Shown here: positions 32,538 to 43,285 of the stretch, one piece after another | Position numbering within the stretch: position 1 is the first letter of the stretch | How the letters are laid out: each line of letters starts with the position of its first letter | DNA from: Posidonia oceanica | Taxonomy: Eukaryota > Streptophyta > Magnoliopsida > Alismatales > Posidoniaceae | Direction: 5' to 3' | Assembly: GCA_037176725.1 (NCBI GenBank) | Contig: JAZBRS010000049.1 | Coordinates: forward strand, 39,672,001 to 39,736,000 | DNA length: 64,000 nt | Notes under the pieces: generated by a model | Databases searched by the model: none | What the model was told of the DNA's origin: nothing | What the model saw: only the letters and a program-made list of their open reading frames with translations | Translations under genes and position numbers: made by a program

Positions 32538-33756
32538 TCAATTTCAGACAACCTCCATGTAATATATGCAAATTCCTTTCCTTCTTCCCTTTTATTTTGT
32601 CGATCTAAGTGTTATTTTCAGTTTGGAAATCGTGCGAGTAGGTTTTCACGATACCCCAAACTTTTTGTTGTTTTTTTTACTGTTTTTGATGTTAGTAAAA
32701 CCCGTGGCTTCGACAGCTGGGACTATTTTACTCAGGTCAGGAGACTTTGGCACTGAGCCGCCCGTCCAAGGAGCGATTGTACAAGTCACACCTCTAGGAG
32801 GCGACTGACAGGGGCACCACTGTAACAGGCAACACATCCTGAGTCTGTTTATACTGCAGATTATTACTGTTTTTTCGTAATTTGTGCTGTATTTTTAGAT
32901 CTGCAGTAGCATAAAAAAAAAATTAAAAACAATTCTTCCTGTCCATTGTGTTTTAGTTTTTTTAACGATTTCTAGATTAACTTTTGTCCACCCTTAAGGT
33001 GGAAACTAATACGTTTATATATTAAAGTAAAAGTTCCTTAAGGAAATCTTCCTCTAGTTAGAACAATTAGCTTAAGCGAACCCGGGCCAGTGCAAGTCGC
33101 TCTCCCATACTCAATGTTAATTGTGATAGCTAGATCAAAATCTTGAGGTGTCCTAAGTAGTTATTTTTGACTCCTTCGCCCTGAGTCAAGCCAAAGGATA
33201 GAATTGTAGGTGGAGGGTCCCTCTTTAGAGAGACAAGCCCCCCATCTAGGCTCTCTTGGTGGACCCTAAGGAAGGTCAAGGAGGAGTACCTATAAGCCAA
33301 CAAATCCCATTCAGTATAAACACACAGGTTTAACTAATTAATTAACTAACTAACCACCAAAACTGTAAAAACAGCGATCTGCCTGCAACTTGTATTCTTT
33401 TCTTTCCTGACTGTTGCGTGGTCTGTCCAAGACAGACCTGGTTTGCTAACTGAACAAGAGGCATAGCCGTCTGTTCAGAAGGTGCCTCGCTCAGCCGCCC
33501 GGTAAACCGGCGACTTGTTTGGCCGCCTGTCACACAGGCGACTATAGGGAAACACTCCATTCAGTGTGCCTTGTTTGCAGGGATTTGTTTATCTCCATTA
33601 ACAGGTTGCAGAAACATCAGAGCTGTAGCTACTTACTGATATTTTCACTTCCATTTAATCGTGTCTGAATTAAGTAGTGTTAATCCAGTCTGTAATCTCC
33701 TTCTTGAATCCTCTGTAATAGTTTGAAAAAAAAAAGAGAAAAAGACAATCTTGCAA
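32538..33756 (+). other. E3 leader
   Basis: No convincing gene. It holds three more modules of the CGCC-N9-GGCG type, at 32759-32775 (one mismatch), 33496-33512 and 33524-33540. A short frame from ATG at 33756 (MEAYQQNHEHINM...) ends at 33908 in the same register as gag; three further stops follow before gag opens. Confidence 0.6.
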
Positions 33757-33992
33757 TGGAAGCTTATCAACAAAATCATGAACACATCAACATGACATCT
33801 GCCTCAACCTCTACCTCCATGGCACAACAAAGTCAAGGCCCACATGGGTTCTTATTCAGAGCATCAACTTCAGAAACAGAGGGGCTAGAGACCCCAAATT
33901 CTTCGTAAGCGATCGGCTAATCATTTGAAGAAGAATGAGAAATAAGCTACTCCTGACCTCGGAGTACCCCGATTGAGCATACAATTCCCGGG

Positions 33993-35978
33993 GTGACCTC
34001 CCAAGTAGTGCCTACAACGACCGCTCCCTATCTATCTGAGGTAGTGGCAAATGAGATCTATCAACCTTTGGCACACCACCACCCCTCGTTTAGGAGCCCG
34101 CAAATTCCATTCGCCCACCAACCTTCTTTCCTAAACCCTCACCAAAAACCATTAACCACGCCCACACACGCCTACGCATACAACATGCCACCAAGCCCCA
34201 CTATGAACTTCCCTACTAAAAATTCATTCACACAATACCATGCAACACCAACCTACCCTTACATCCATCCAACTCCGCCATATACAACTCAATACATACC
34301 ACAACCTCCCGCTAATACACAATACTACCCTACTCCACTTCCATCATCGTTCTTCCATCCACAACAAATTTCCGCTAACGCACAATCATACTACACTCCA
34401 CATCAAACCCAACCCTTCTCTCCACCATACGACCCTCTATCACCACCGTTCCACCAAAACCATGGGCACCTAAACCAAGGACAACAAGCCATGCCGGGAC
34501 AGGACATCAAGAGAATGATCTCTAAGGCACTAACAGAGGCGGGAGTTACGCATAAAGCACCGATAGGGTTTGACACAACAAAATTTCCTCATTTTGTTCT
34601 TCCACCTGAGTTCAAAATGCCAAAAATGAGGAAATACAATGGAACAGAGGATCCAAGAGGCCACCTAGCCACATTTGCCATGGATGCTCTGCCCTATCAA
34701 TACGACAATGGGCTTATAATCTATCTCTTCTTCAAAAGCTTGGAAGGAGAAGCACTGGGATGGTTCAAAACGCTCACAGCATATGATCTCAGTGAATTCA
34801 AGATGGTCCAGGAGAAATTTCTAGGCCAATATGTCCATCTCATCCAGCACGAGCCTACAATGAGCGACCTCCTCGCTGAAAAGATGAAACCTGATGAGGA
34901 GTTTGCTACTTTTGCAAGTAGATGGAGGGACATGGCTGCAAGATCTAAATGTCATATTCCTGAAAGCCAAGCAGTCGAGATCATCGCCCAAAACACTACA
35001 GGAGCACTCAGAACAAGGCTACTGATGAGTGACCTCCACAGATACCCTCAGCTACACGAACGCGCCGCAAGGATCCTTCGTCACAAAGAGGATCTACCAT
35101 TCTTAGAGCTTGAGGGAAGGGGCAAAAAGAAGGGCACTGGCTATACACTTGAAGGGATCACTGGTAACATGGCACAGGTCTCAATCCAGCAGAAGCAGAA
35201 GGGCCAATTCCAGTCTGAGCAATCACTCCTGGCCAATGGGCAACTGACCCAGTATCAGCCAGAGCAGTACCTGAGCCAATCAGCGCAGTACCAGGGGCAG
35301 TTAGTGCAGTCAATGCAACACCAACAACAACCGCCACCTGATTATCCAGTACATGCCCAGCAAAGATACCAGGGGCAACAACAGGGGCAGAAGAACTATC
35401 ACAATGTTCCTCCTCCACGAAGCTACAAAGGCCCTCAGAGGCAAAACAATCCTCCACTTCCAGAATCAATCTCTGATACATTCAGGATGCTAGTTGAGAG
35501 TGGAGATCTGCAGCTCTCAGAGCCCAGTCCGAGTTATCCTAACGCTGATAAGTCCAAGTACTGCCCTTACCACCAGAACAACGGGCACACCCTTGAAGAA
35601 TGCTTCACCGTCAAAGATAAAGTTCATAATCTCAATGACAAGGGTGATATCATGTGGCCTGAGCTCAAAGCAAGACTAAAGGCGGCTCAACAAGGACAAC
35701 AACAGATACATCAAGAGCCCTTGTTCAACTATCGAGTGGCTCAAGCGGATGCAGAGATCATCTTATCTGCTGCTCGATCTGAGCTTGCAAACATCCAGTG
35801 CATACGAGCAAATTCAGAACAGAGCCCATCCAGTGAAGGGGACCTTGATTCCCATGTACTCCAGGACCTAATAGAAGAAGGCTGCTCGCCCATCGATGAT
35901 GAATACACTGACCCAGACTACTGCAATGAAAAGGCAGTGGACTCTCAGATGTTCCAGGTATTAACAAAAGAAGACTAG
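33993..35978 (+). CDS. E3 Gag (about 661 codons)
   Basis: Gag forms the particle. The frame is open from a stop near 33956 to TAG at 35976-35978. The first in-frame ATG is near 34183 (MPPSPTMNF), so the N-terminus is uncertain. Residues 1-160 are rich in Pro, His, Tyr and Thr. The gag core lies at about 172-370 (FPHFVLPPEFKMPKMRKYNG, then GEALGWFKTL and EEFATFASRWRDMA). A Gln-rich stretch covers about 390-480. A zinc-knuckle-like CPYHQNNGHTLEEC lies near 523-536, a C-H-H-C form common in Tat gag. After the TAG the same frame stays open to 36146 (LPIYDEYADSDWYKAEAA), which repeats the acidic motif SPIDDEYTDPDYC just upstream of the stop, so the stop may be a recent mutation. The longest undamaged gag in the window. 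Confidence 0.9.
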   Translation: MTSQVVPTTTAPYLSEVVANEIYQPLAHHHPSFRSPQIPFAHQPSFLNPHQKPLTTPTHAYAYNMPPSPTMNFPTKNSFTQYHATPTYPYIHPTPPYTTQYIPQPPANTQYYPTPLPSSFFHPQQISANAQSYYTPHQTQPFSPPYDPLSPPFHQNHGHLNQGQQAMPGQDIKRMISKALTEAGVTHKAPIGFDTTKFPHFVLPPEFKMPKMRKYNGTEDPRGHLATFAMDALPYQYDNGLIIYLFFKSLEGEALGWFKTLTAYDLSEFKMVQEKFLGQYVHLIQHEPTMSDLLAEKMKPDEEFATFASRWRDMAARSKCHIPESQAVEIIAQNTTGALRTRLLMSDLHRYPQLHERAARILRHKEDLPFLELEGRGKKKGTGYTLEGITGNMAQVSIQQKQKGQFQSEQSLLANGQLTQYQPEQYLSQSAQYQGQLVQSMQHQQQPPPDYPVHAQQRYQGQQQGQKNYHNVPPPRSYKGPQRQNNPPLPESISDTFRMLVESGDLQLSEPSPSYPNADKSKYCPYHQNNGHTLEECFTVKDKVHNLNDKGDIMWPELKARLKAAQQGQQQIHQEPLFNYRVAQADAEIILSAARSELANIQCIRANSEQSPSSEGDLDSHVLQDLIEEGCSPIDDEYTDPDYCNEKAVDSQMFQVLTKED

Positions 35979-36146
35979 TTGCCCATCTACGATGAGTATG
36001 CAGATTCAGACTGGTATAAAGCAGAAGCTGCACTTGGTTCACTCTGCGAAGCTCTCCAAGTAGCACAAGCAAGAGCTGAACCTCCTCCCAAGCCGCCCGA
36101 CCCTACAAATAGACACATTAGGGGCAGTCATGAGCACTATGGTTGA

Positions 36147-38883
36147 GGAGAGGTTACTACAGAGCACATCGGCAGCCACACTTCAAGAGGAGGAGGACAT
36201 CTGATAGCCTCACTCTGAGACAAAGCCACCAGGGGCACATCGCCTGGAACAGGTCAGAACAAGTCCGACTCTGACCCTCTGAAAGCAAGGACAAGGCGCA
36301 AAACAAAAGAAAGACAAGAACATGCACCACAAACACCTGACTACTTAACACCAGGGGTAGACTTCCACAGTCACCCCTCAGGTAAGCCCCCTCATCTGGG
36401 AAGGGAGGTGCAAAGTTCCACTGAACCTGACTGAGGGCAGTGGTTAATTAAAATATGTAAATAAGACATTTTCCTTTGCGTACTCTGTTTTCCTTTATTT
36501 TTTCTTTATTTGGTATCTAATGCTAAGTTAGATTATAGAATAAAATAAATAAAAATGACTAATGAGTGTGGACTATACCTAACAACATAGAGTACTAAGC
36601 AACATTGCCAAAATATTACCTAAGGTTCCTAAGCAGAGATCGTGACACCCAAGGAAGGTCCAACCACTAGTTGTGACAGTCTGAAGACATCTTCAGATCC
36701 GTGGGAGTTACATACAGTACACCCTTAATTAGCATGCCAAAGTCTAGAACGAACCAAAGACCAAGTCCTAGCCAAGGAAAGAAACTTGTATCCCAAATAG
36801 AAAAGGAGCTGAACAACTAGGGTAACCTCAACCTTGTCCTGTCTGCACATACACTTGTACGGGGAGGTAAGAGAAAGGTGAGCTTGGAGCAAAGGCTTAT
36901 GGTACGAACCGCTTGCCAATTAGCTTAGAAAGCGTCTAGAAAAGTTGGCAACAAAAACAGCCCAAACAGAGAGGAAAGAAGGCAGCAGAGAAGCTGTCCA
37001 AGTGAGGAACAAATGAAAAGAGACAGTAAAAGAAACTGTCCAACAGAAAGAGGTCAACAAAGAGCTGTCCAAAGAGCAGAAATGAACATGGCAAAAGCTG
37101 CCTTTGTACCTAAAGCATAAATCCTAGAAAGACGCATTAAGGACCAAGGAAGGGCAAGTGGAATTCAAGTCCTAAACCGAAGTCGAGAGCTTACTGCACT
37201 TCAAGCCTCCTCCACCTATCTCACTCACAGACAAGGGGCAGGGAATCCTAGAAGTTCAGGGACTGAGTAAATAAAGGAGACAACAATCAAACTATGGCTA
37301 GGATGAGGTCCCAAGTTCTCAAAAGACTAAGCATGTTAGAAGGGAAAGTTCTCTCACCTTAGATAATATAAGGCAATACTACAAGGTCTCTAAGTAAGAA
37401 GTTCTTGACTACACTCATCAATCCAAAATACCAAAAAATCATAAAATCCAAAATATCAAAAATCAGAAAATCCAAAACTACCAAAAAAATCAGAAAACCC
37501 AAAATACCAAAAAAATCAGAAAACCCAAAATCCAAAAATCAGAAATCCCAAAATACCAAAAAAAATCATAAAACACCAAAAATCAAAAAAATTAGAAAAT
37601 CCAAAGAAAACCAAAAAGAAGCACCATCCACTCTACATACAAGTGAAAACTTAGTAAGTAGGAAAACTGGAATTAGTCTGGCCAGTGATGCAACAATCAT
37701 TTCTCCTCTGATTTGGAGTTAGCGTCCTACTCAAGCGTGCCTCACGACTTGGGTGCGTTCTCTCAACAAAGACATTGCTTTTGCAATAATCTTTAGAGCA
37801 TCTACGGATGACTCACAATCGGCGTCTACTGGGCTCCGATTTTCCATCTCTCCGCTGAGGCCAAGACTAATTCCCTCCACCTACTTCCCAAGCATGTTGA
37901 TTAAGAGATTACTTTGCCCCCTAACAAGTATAACTTAGTCAATCGCTCTAGGAACTGGGAAAGGTTCACCTATGATTACTAACATCTTTTGTTAAGTGTG
38001 CAGGTATAAAGCTTACAACATAAAGAAAGAGCTCACGCCTAAGGGGCTCATATAGTGTGCAAAGGCACACCCACTTTGACTAAAAGGCAAATCCCGATTT
38101 GGCAAAGGAAGGGTTCACTCCCTCACTTGGTTCTCTAATCATAGAACTCCTTTATTTGCCAAGTCGAGCTGTGGGACGACGATCCTTTCCCGAGAGTACC
38201 GGTCACACTCGAGGATGGAAAACACTTGACCACAACAAATTGCATTCATTCATTTTGCATATGTCCATATGGTTTGGGACCAACCGTACCACGCCAGCCT
38301 AACCTAGCATATGGACCATTCATTGCATTGTATGTTGCATTTGCATTTGTTTGCTTGAATCATGCATCCATGCATTTTCTCATATCATTGGAAGTGGAGC
38401 ACGGACGGAGCATTGTTCTTCAAGAGTGTTAGAAAACTTAGGACACGTGATTCTCCTAAAGCCAACCTAGTTCCTACCAATCCCTCTATCAATTCCAATC
38501 CGAGTAAAATCTCAAACATGACGCCACAAGAGCACTCCTTTTCGATCGTGTAAGGGTCACGTCCCACGGTTTTCTCCCTAGCTTCTGCCACGTTGAAGTA
38601 CATCTCTACATGGTTGACAAGTCTCGACATCGGCTGCGACACATAGTTCCAAAACTGACTTAACCCCTCTATACCTGAGTCTTCAATATGACGGCAATTA
38701 ATCGAACCACCCGGTCGTTCGGCAATCTCCCGACACCGAGTTCGTTCACCCCTTCTTCTTTTTTTTATTATCTTCCTTCATCCCTTGTGGCGGATTGTTT
38801 GAGGTGGAGCTCCCCTTTTCAGGAAATGATCAATGGGACATTTGTTCTTACCTTGGACTCAATCTTGTTCCAAGATCAACTCC
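36147..38883 (+). other. E3 3' noncoding region
   Basis: No pol and no convincing gene. At 37420-37620 there is an A-rich repeat built on ccaaaaatcagaaaatc. Elsewhere there are ordinary mixed bases with short random frames. Function unknown. Confidence 0.7.
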
Positions 38884-38896
38884 AAGGAGGGGCATC
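38884..38896 (+). other. Polypurine tract of E3
   Basis: AAGGAGGGGCATC directly before TGTAGATATCCC. The T1 tract has the same AGGGGCATC ending and T5 the near-identical GGGGCATT. Confidence 0.85.
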
Positions 38897-40844
38897 TGTA
38901 GATATCCCATTCTCGCATTTCCCAGAGTTCATAGAGGACAGGGACTTCTGAGGCACCAAAGATCACATGTCTAAGGCTTAACAACACATTTTCTAGATCT
39001 TCCTTGATTTCTTCAAGCATCACTTGATCCTACCTTGACTTAGGTTGTTAGCTGTGGCAGAGCCAACTCACTCAGACTCGTGGCAAGTCCGAGTACCATG
39101 AATATCCTTTATCTCTACTCAGATTCGTGGCAGATTTGAGTTAATAGAGATGTCTTCTTGATTTCATAGACTATCTACAGTTTCCCGGCCTTCTATCTTG
39201 TTTCTCTGGCCAAAACTTGGAAAATAGGGCTGGAAATGACCTGTGCTTATTAGTTACCAGCTGAGGCGGCGACCATCATAGGCGACTAGGACGGAAGTCC
39301 TTCCAACCGGCGAGCTACTTTGTAGCCAACTGAGGAGGTGACTCGGATAGGCGCCCCATCATCAGACAACTACGGTAGACGTCATCCAAATGGGCGACTA
39401 ACAAGTCATAACCGCTCTGGCAGTTGGGACAGGGACTTCTGAGGCACCCAGATCACATAATTAAGGCTTTAATAACACATTTTCCAGAGTTTTCGTGACT
39501 TGCTTAAAAACAACACTTAATTCTACTTAGCTCAAGGACGTTAGCTGTGGCAGAGCTGACTCGCCTGAACTAGTGGCAAGTTTGAGTATCTTTGAGCACA
39601 CTTTTCCACTCAAATCCGTGGCAGATTTGAGTTAAAGAAGATGTTTTTATGATTTCATGAGATATCTGATGTTTTACGGGCTTTTAATCGAGTTTTCTGG
39701 ATCAAACTTAAAAGACAGGGTTAAAAAAGCAAAAGACAATGCTAGTTGCCAGCTGGAGAGGCGACTGGGATAGGCGCCATGTCTAAGCGGCGACTGACGG
39801 TCATGGGCTCCGTTAACCGAATCGGACCGTTGCTTTTCCACAGTCAATTCCCACTAACCCCTCAACCTTTAGGCGCCATCTCATTAGGCGACTAGACGGT
39901 TGCGGAACTTCATCGGTCTACCCCACGATCCGTGACCATTGGGCGCCACTACATGCGGCGACTAACAATCGTGGTCTCCTTCGAACCTCTTTTCCGCAAT
40001 TATTTCACACGATCACCCCAACTGTTAGGCGCCAACTCAATCGGCGACTAACTATCGTGGCCTCGTTCCCGGGTCATCCCACACTTTGACCAAGTGGTTG
40101 CTAGGTTTAAGCGCCGCTCCAACCGGTGACTCAAATTAACTGCCATTTTTCTAGAATTTTTTGAACTCCAACCGTCCCTACACCCCTAGAGTCTATAAAT
40201 AGACCCCCTAGGCTGGTGGTTTGAGGGTCGGAACTTTGGAGAGAGAAATTCCCTGGTCGAAATTTTAGTGAGAGGCTGAGCCCTGTCAGTTTTGTGAGCC
40301 ACCCTCAGAGAGCTAGATTTCCAATCCAGAAACTCTATCTCCTATCCTCAAGAGGTCAGCAACCTAAGCTTCTATCTTCGATCCCAGAGATCCTGAGCCA
40401 AGCCAGAGCTCCGACTGTGCCTCCACTTCTACTCCACTGCAAACAGCACGAGGGTGAAGGGAGTATCTTCCAATCTTTTTATCTCATATTACATTCCTTA
40501 GAATAGGACCCATAGCATATGCATGCGGGGAACAACCCCCGGTTAGTATTAGGTTTAATTGCTTATGTTATTATCTATCTACTTCTATTAACTTTACTTC
40601 ACTTGAACTAATCTACATCTTTTATTCTCATTTGTTTTGAAGGAAAGGAAATTGCATACATAACTTGAAGGAGCCGCTAGACGACATCCTGCCGTCGATC
40701 TAGTGATTCGAGTACTCACAGCTTCATCATCTCCCCCCAGGTGTCTTGTCTACCCAAAGGCAAGTGGCGATCACAACAAAAGTTGACGACGTACGTGGAG
40801 GCGCAGTCATCTTCTTAAACACCCTCCCCAAATCCACATCCACA
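38897..40844 (+). repeat. E3 3' LTR (1,948 bp)
   Basis: Same ends as the 5' LTR. It is about 400 bp longer because 39426-39830 is a diverged second copy of the first 450 bp of the LTR (gggacagggacttctgaggc... repeats 38939 onward). TATAAATA at 40194-40201. CGCC-N9-GGCG modules are intact near 39871, 39945 and 40030; others have point changes. Confidence 0.93.
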
Positions 40845-40849
40845 GGTGC
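40845..40849. repeat. Target-site duplication of E3, right copy (GGTGC)
   Basis: GGTGC follows the 3' LTR end and matches 30964-30968. LTR S2 resumes to the right. Confidence 0.95.
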
Positions 40850-42045
40850 GAGAGGGGATGTGGTTCGAGGTCTGGAGGGGTGGCAGAAGCTTGGGCAACG
40901 AAGTCGTTGCTCAAACCGAAGTTTCTGGGCTATGGGAGTCTCTGTGTGTGAGGAGGGAGGCCAGACGGTGGTGACACGGGGCAAGGGTGTGGCTGTGACC
41001 GTTGAGAGGGTGGCTTGGTTCGCGGTTGGCCAAAGAAATCTTAGAGGGCGTCAGGTGGAGTTAATGGGGGGTGGACTGTGGTGAATTGTGATGAGTGGTG
41101 AGCTATGGTGAGCTGGAGGTGAAGTGTGCGGTCTGAGGGGTTTGGGTCTGAATCAGCAGGAGTTGGTGTTGGTCTGGGTGGGCTTGGGTTCGGGGTTTAG
41201 GTGCTGGGTCTGTGCTTGGGTTCGGGAGAGAATTGGGTGCTGGTTTTTTTTAGAAGATGCTGGTCTGGGTTCGGTCTGTGGACTAGTTTGGGTGCAGTTG
41301 AGGTGTAGGTTCGGTCTGAGGAGAGAAGATGGTGTTGGTTTGGATTCGTGGGGAAGAGTGGTGAGGAATTGGGGTGAAGGTTCGGTCTGCAGAGGATGGT
41401 GTTGGGTGTTGGTTTTTTGGAGGATGTTTGGGCGGGACAGAGGGAAGGAGGAAAAAAGAAATGAAGGAGGAGATCGTGGGCAAGGGCCTGCGGGGAAAAA
41501 CGGTGGAAAAAGAGATAAAAAGAAAGAAAAAAAAAGAAGAAGAAGAAGAAGAAGGAGAAGAAGGAATAGGGGCTTAGTGGGCCTTGGGCATGGTTTGGAT
41601 TTTTGCTTTGATTTTAATTAGTTTAGGTTTGAATTAGTTTAAATGAATTTGGTTGTTGATTGTTTAAATTGCTTAAATTCAAGTTGAAATAGACTTTGTG
41701 TTTTAAATGGGTTTTAGGATTTTTTAAAATGGGGTTTGGGGTTTAGTTTGTTTTTTTATGAGTTCGGATGTGTTTTATCTTTAATTGGTTTTAAATTTAA
41801 ATGAGTTTTGATTTACTTAAGTCGGTTTCGACTTTAAATGTTAAATTCAAATTGGTTTTAATTCTTAATTAAGTTTAAAGATGGGCTTTGCATTTTATGT
41901 GATCAGGGGGCTTTGATTAGATTTAATTGAGTCGTAACTACGATTTGAATTTTCATGAATTAGATTTAGGTTTTAGGGTTTTAAGTTTTTTAGGGTATTG
42001 ATTTGGATTTTATTAGGGTCTTGATTAGGGTTTTGGGTTTTGGTG

Positions 42046-42496
42046 TTTTTTTTTTTTTTAATGGCATAATCTTCATTGCACCACAAAAAAGATTACAACC
42101 AGACTCTTGGGATACACAACACACAAGAGTCTTAGAAAGAAAAAGAAAACTGTAAAAAGATACATCACTCAGACTCGACCTCTAAATCCACAAAAGATGG
42201 CTGCTTTCTCTGACGGTTGGAACGAGGCCTCCCCGATCGACGCGGACCACCCGATGGGACTAAAGAGGAATAATCCTTGCGCTTGTATTTTCTACCAAGC
42301 CTTCCAGCTTTAGGATACTCCACATCATAGTAGATATCATCTAAGCTTGGGGCCCTATCACTACCCTCCTGTGAATCCTCTCCCAAAGCACAATCAGAAT
42401 CAAAAGATTCCTCCCTCTGGGCAAGAGAATCTCGAGTCAGTTCATAGAGCAAATCATGAGGGGGGAGAATATCCTCTATCTCCCCAAAATCATGAG
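42046..42496 (-). mobile_element. 5'-truncated retroposed fragment with poly(A) tail, inside S2
   Basis: Read on the minus strand: an open frame from the insertion edge to a stop at 42165, about 100 bp of trailing sequence, and a tail of 14 A (plus-strand T at 42046-42059). The plus-strand flanks are GGGTTTTGGTG (42035-42045) and GGGTTTTGGAG (42497-42507), an 11-bp near-duplication. An A tail, variable-length duplication and 5' truncation are marks of LINE-type retroposition, either of a LINE or of a cellular mRNA. The flanks are themselves repetitive GGGTTTT sequence, so the duplication is less certain. Confidence 0.65.
42165..42496 (-). pseudogene. C-terminal end of an unrecognised protein in the retroposed fragment
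   Basis: About 110 codons, open across the truncation edge: HDFGEIEDILPPHDLLYEL, then an acidic, Ser-rich stretch (EESFDSDCALGEDSQEGSD), a basic patch (GRKYKRKD) and another (RRSGRPRSNRQRKQ), ending DLEVESE. The composition suggests a nuclear protein tail or LINE ORF end; I do not recognise the family. The frame has no stop before its end, so the insertion is younger than the surrounding Tat elements. Confidence 0.55.
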
Positions 42497-42507
42497 GGGT
42501 TTTGGAG

Positions 42508-42680
42508 TTTAGGGTTTAGGTTAGGGTTTTTTGAGTGGATTAGGGTTTAGGGTTTAATATGGTTTTGGGTTTTGATGTAGATTAGGGTTTAGGGTTTTAG
42601 GGTTTTGGGTTTTGATGTGGATTAGGGTTTAGGGTTTTAGGGTTTAGGAGTGGATTAGGGTTTAGGGTTTAATATGGAAA
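42508..42680 (-). repeat. Degenerate telomere-like TTTAGGG stretch in S2
   Basis: A run of GGATTAGGGTTTAGGGTTTA-type units, partly arranged as two 80-bp copies (gttttgggttttgatgtrgattagg). Same relative place as 25682-25740 in the T1 LTR. Confidence 0.7.
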
Positions 42681-43285
42681 AAGGAAAAGAGAGAAAGAAA
42701 GGACGAAGGAAATAAAGAAAGAGAGGAAGGGAAGAAAAGAAATTAAAGATCAAATAACATGGAATAAGATAAACTAAAATAAAATAAAGATAAAATAGTG
42801 GGAAGAAAGGAGAATAAGGTGGGCCCATTGGAGAGCAAGAAAAGAGGAAAAAAGAGAGGAAAAGAAGGAGAAAGAAAAGGAGGATAAGGAGGAGAGAGCA
42901 AAGAATAATTAGGAGAGAGAAAAAGGATAATCAAGAGAGAGAAAGGGATAATCAGAAGAGAAAGAAGGTGTAAGGCTTGGGTTTGGAGGGGGGTTTTGTG
43001 TGTGTGTGACCTAGGGCTTCTAGGGTTTGACCTAGGGTTTAATCTAGGGTTTTCTAAGGTTTTAAATGTGATTTTGAAGGGTTTTTGGAAGGTTTAGGTT
43101 TTAGGGTTTTGAGAGGGTTTGGGTTTGGTTTGATGGTTTGGTTTAGGGAATGATATTGGTTTTGGAATGGGGTGAGGGTTTTGGGTTAATGGAGGGTGAG
43201 CTTCCAGACCTCAGAATCAGTTCCAGAGTGCTTCCAAAGTGTCCCCAGCCATTTGTGACCCCTTGGCTAAAGTGGGGTGTCTACA

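Larger units (their letters stand above)
30969..40844 (+). mobile_element. E3: complete gag-only LTR retrotransposon (TR-GAG type)
   Basis: Has a 5' LTR (30969-32515), primer-site-like sequence, leader, gag, a long noncoding 3' part, polypurine tract and a 3' LTR (38897-40844), with GGTGC on both sides. No protease, RT, RNase H or integrase motif occurs anywhere in the 6.4-kb internal region, in any frame. Non-autonomous plant elements with a gag gene and no pol are known as TR-GAG. The gag resembles that of Tat elements, and the polypurine tract AAGGAGGGGCATC is nearly that of T1, so Tat elements are the likely source of the missing enzymes; that is inference. It is inserted in S2. Confidence 0.9.
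27228..43285 (-). mobile_element. S2: solo LTR of the Tat family, interrupted by E3
   Basis: Starts TGTAGACACCCC at base 43285 (minus) and ends GCTACT at 27228, with GAAGC on both sides. Without E3 and its extra GGTGC it is 6,177 bp. It also contains a 451-bp retroposed fragment (42046-42496), so the LTR proper is about 5.7 kb, close to S1. It inserted into the 3' ORF of T2. The block order is the same as in S1 and the T1 LTR. Confidence 0.92.

Noticed and set aside
36147..38883. Hidden pol in E3
   Set aside because: Looked for protease, RT (YVDD/FMDD), RNase H and integrase motifs in all frames; none present.
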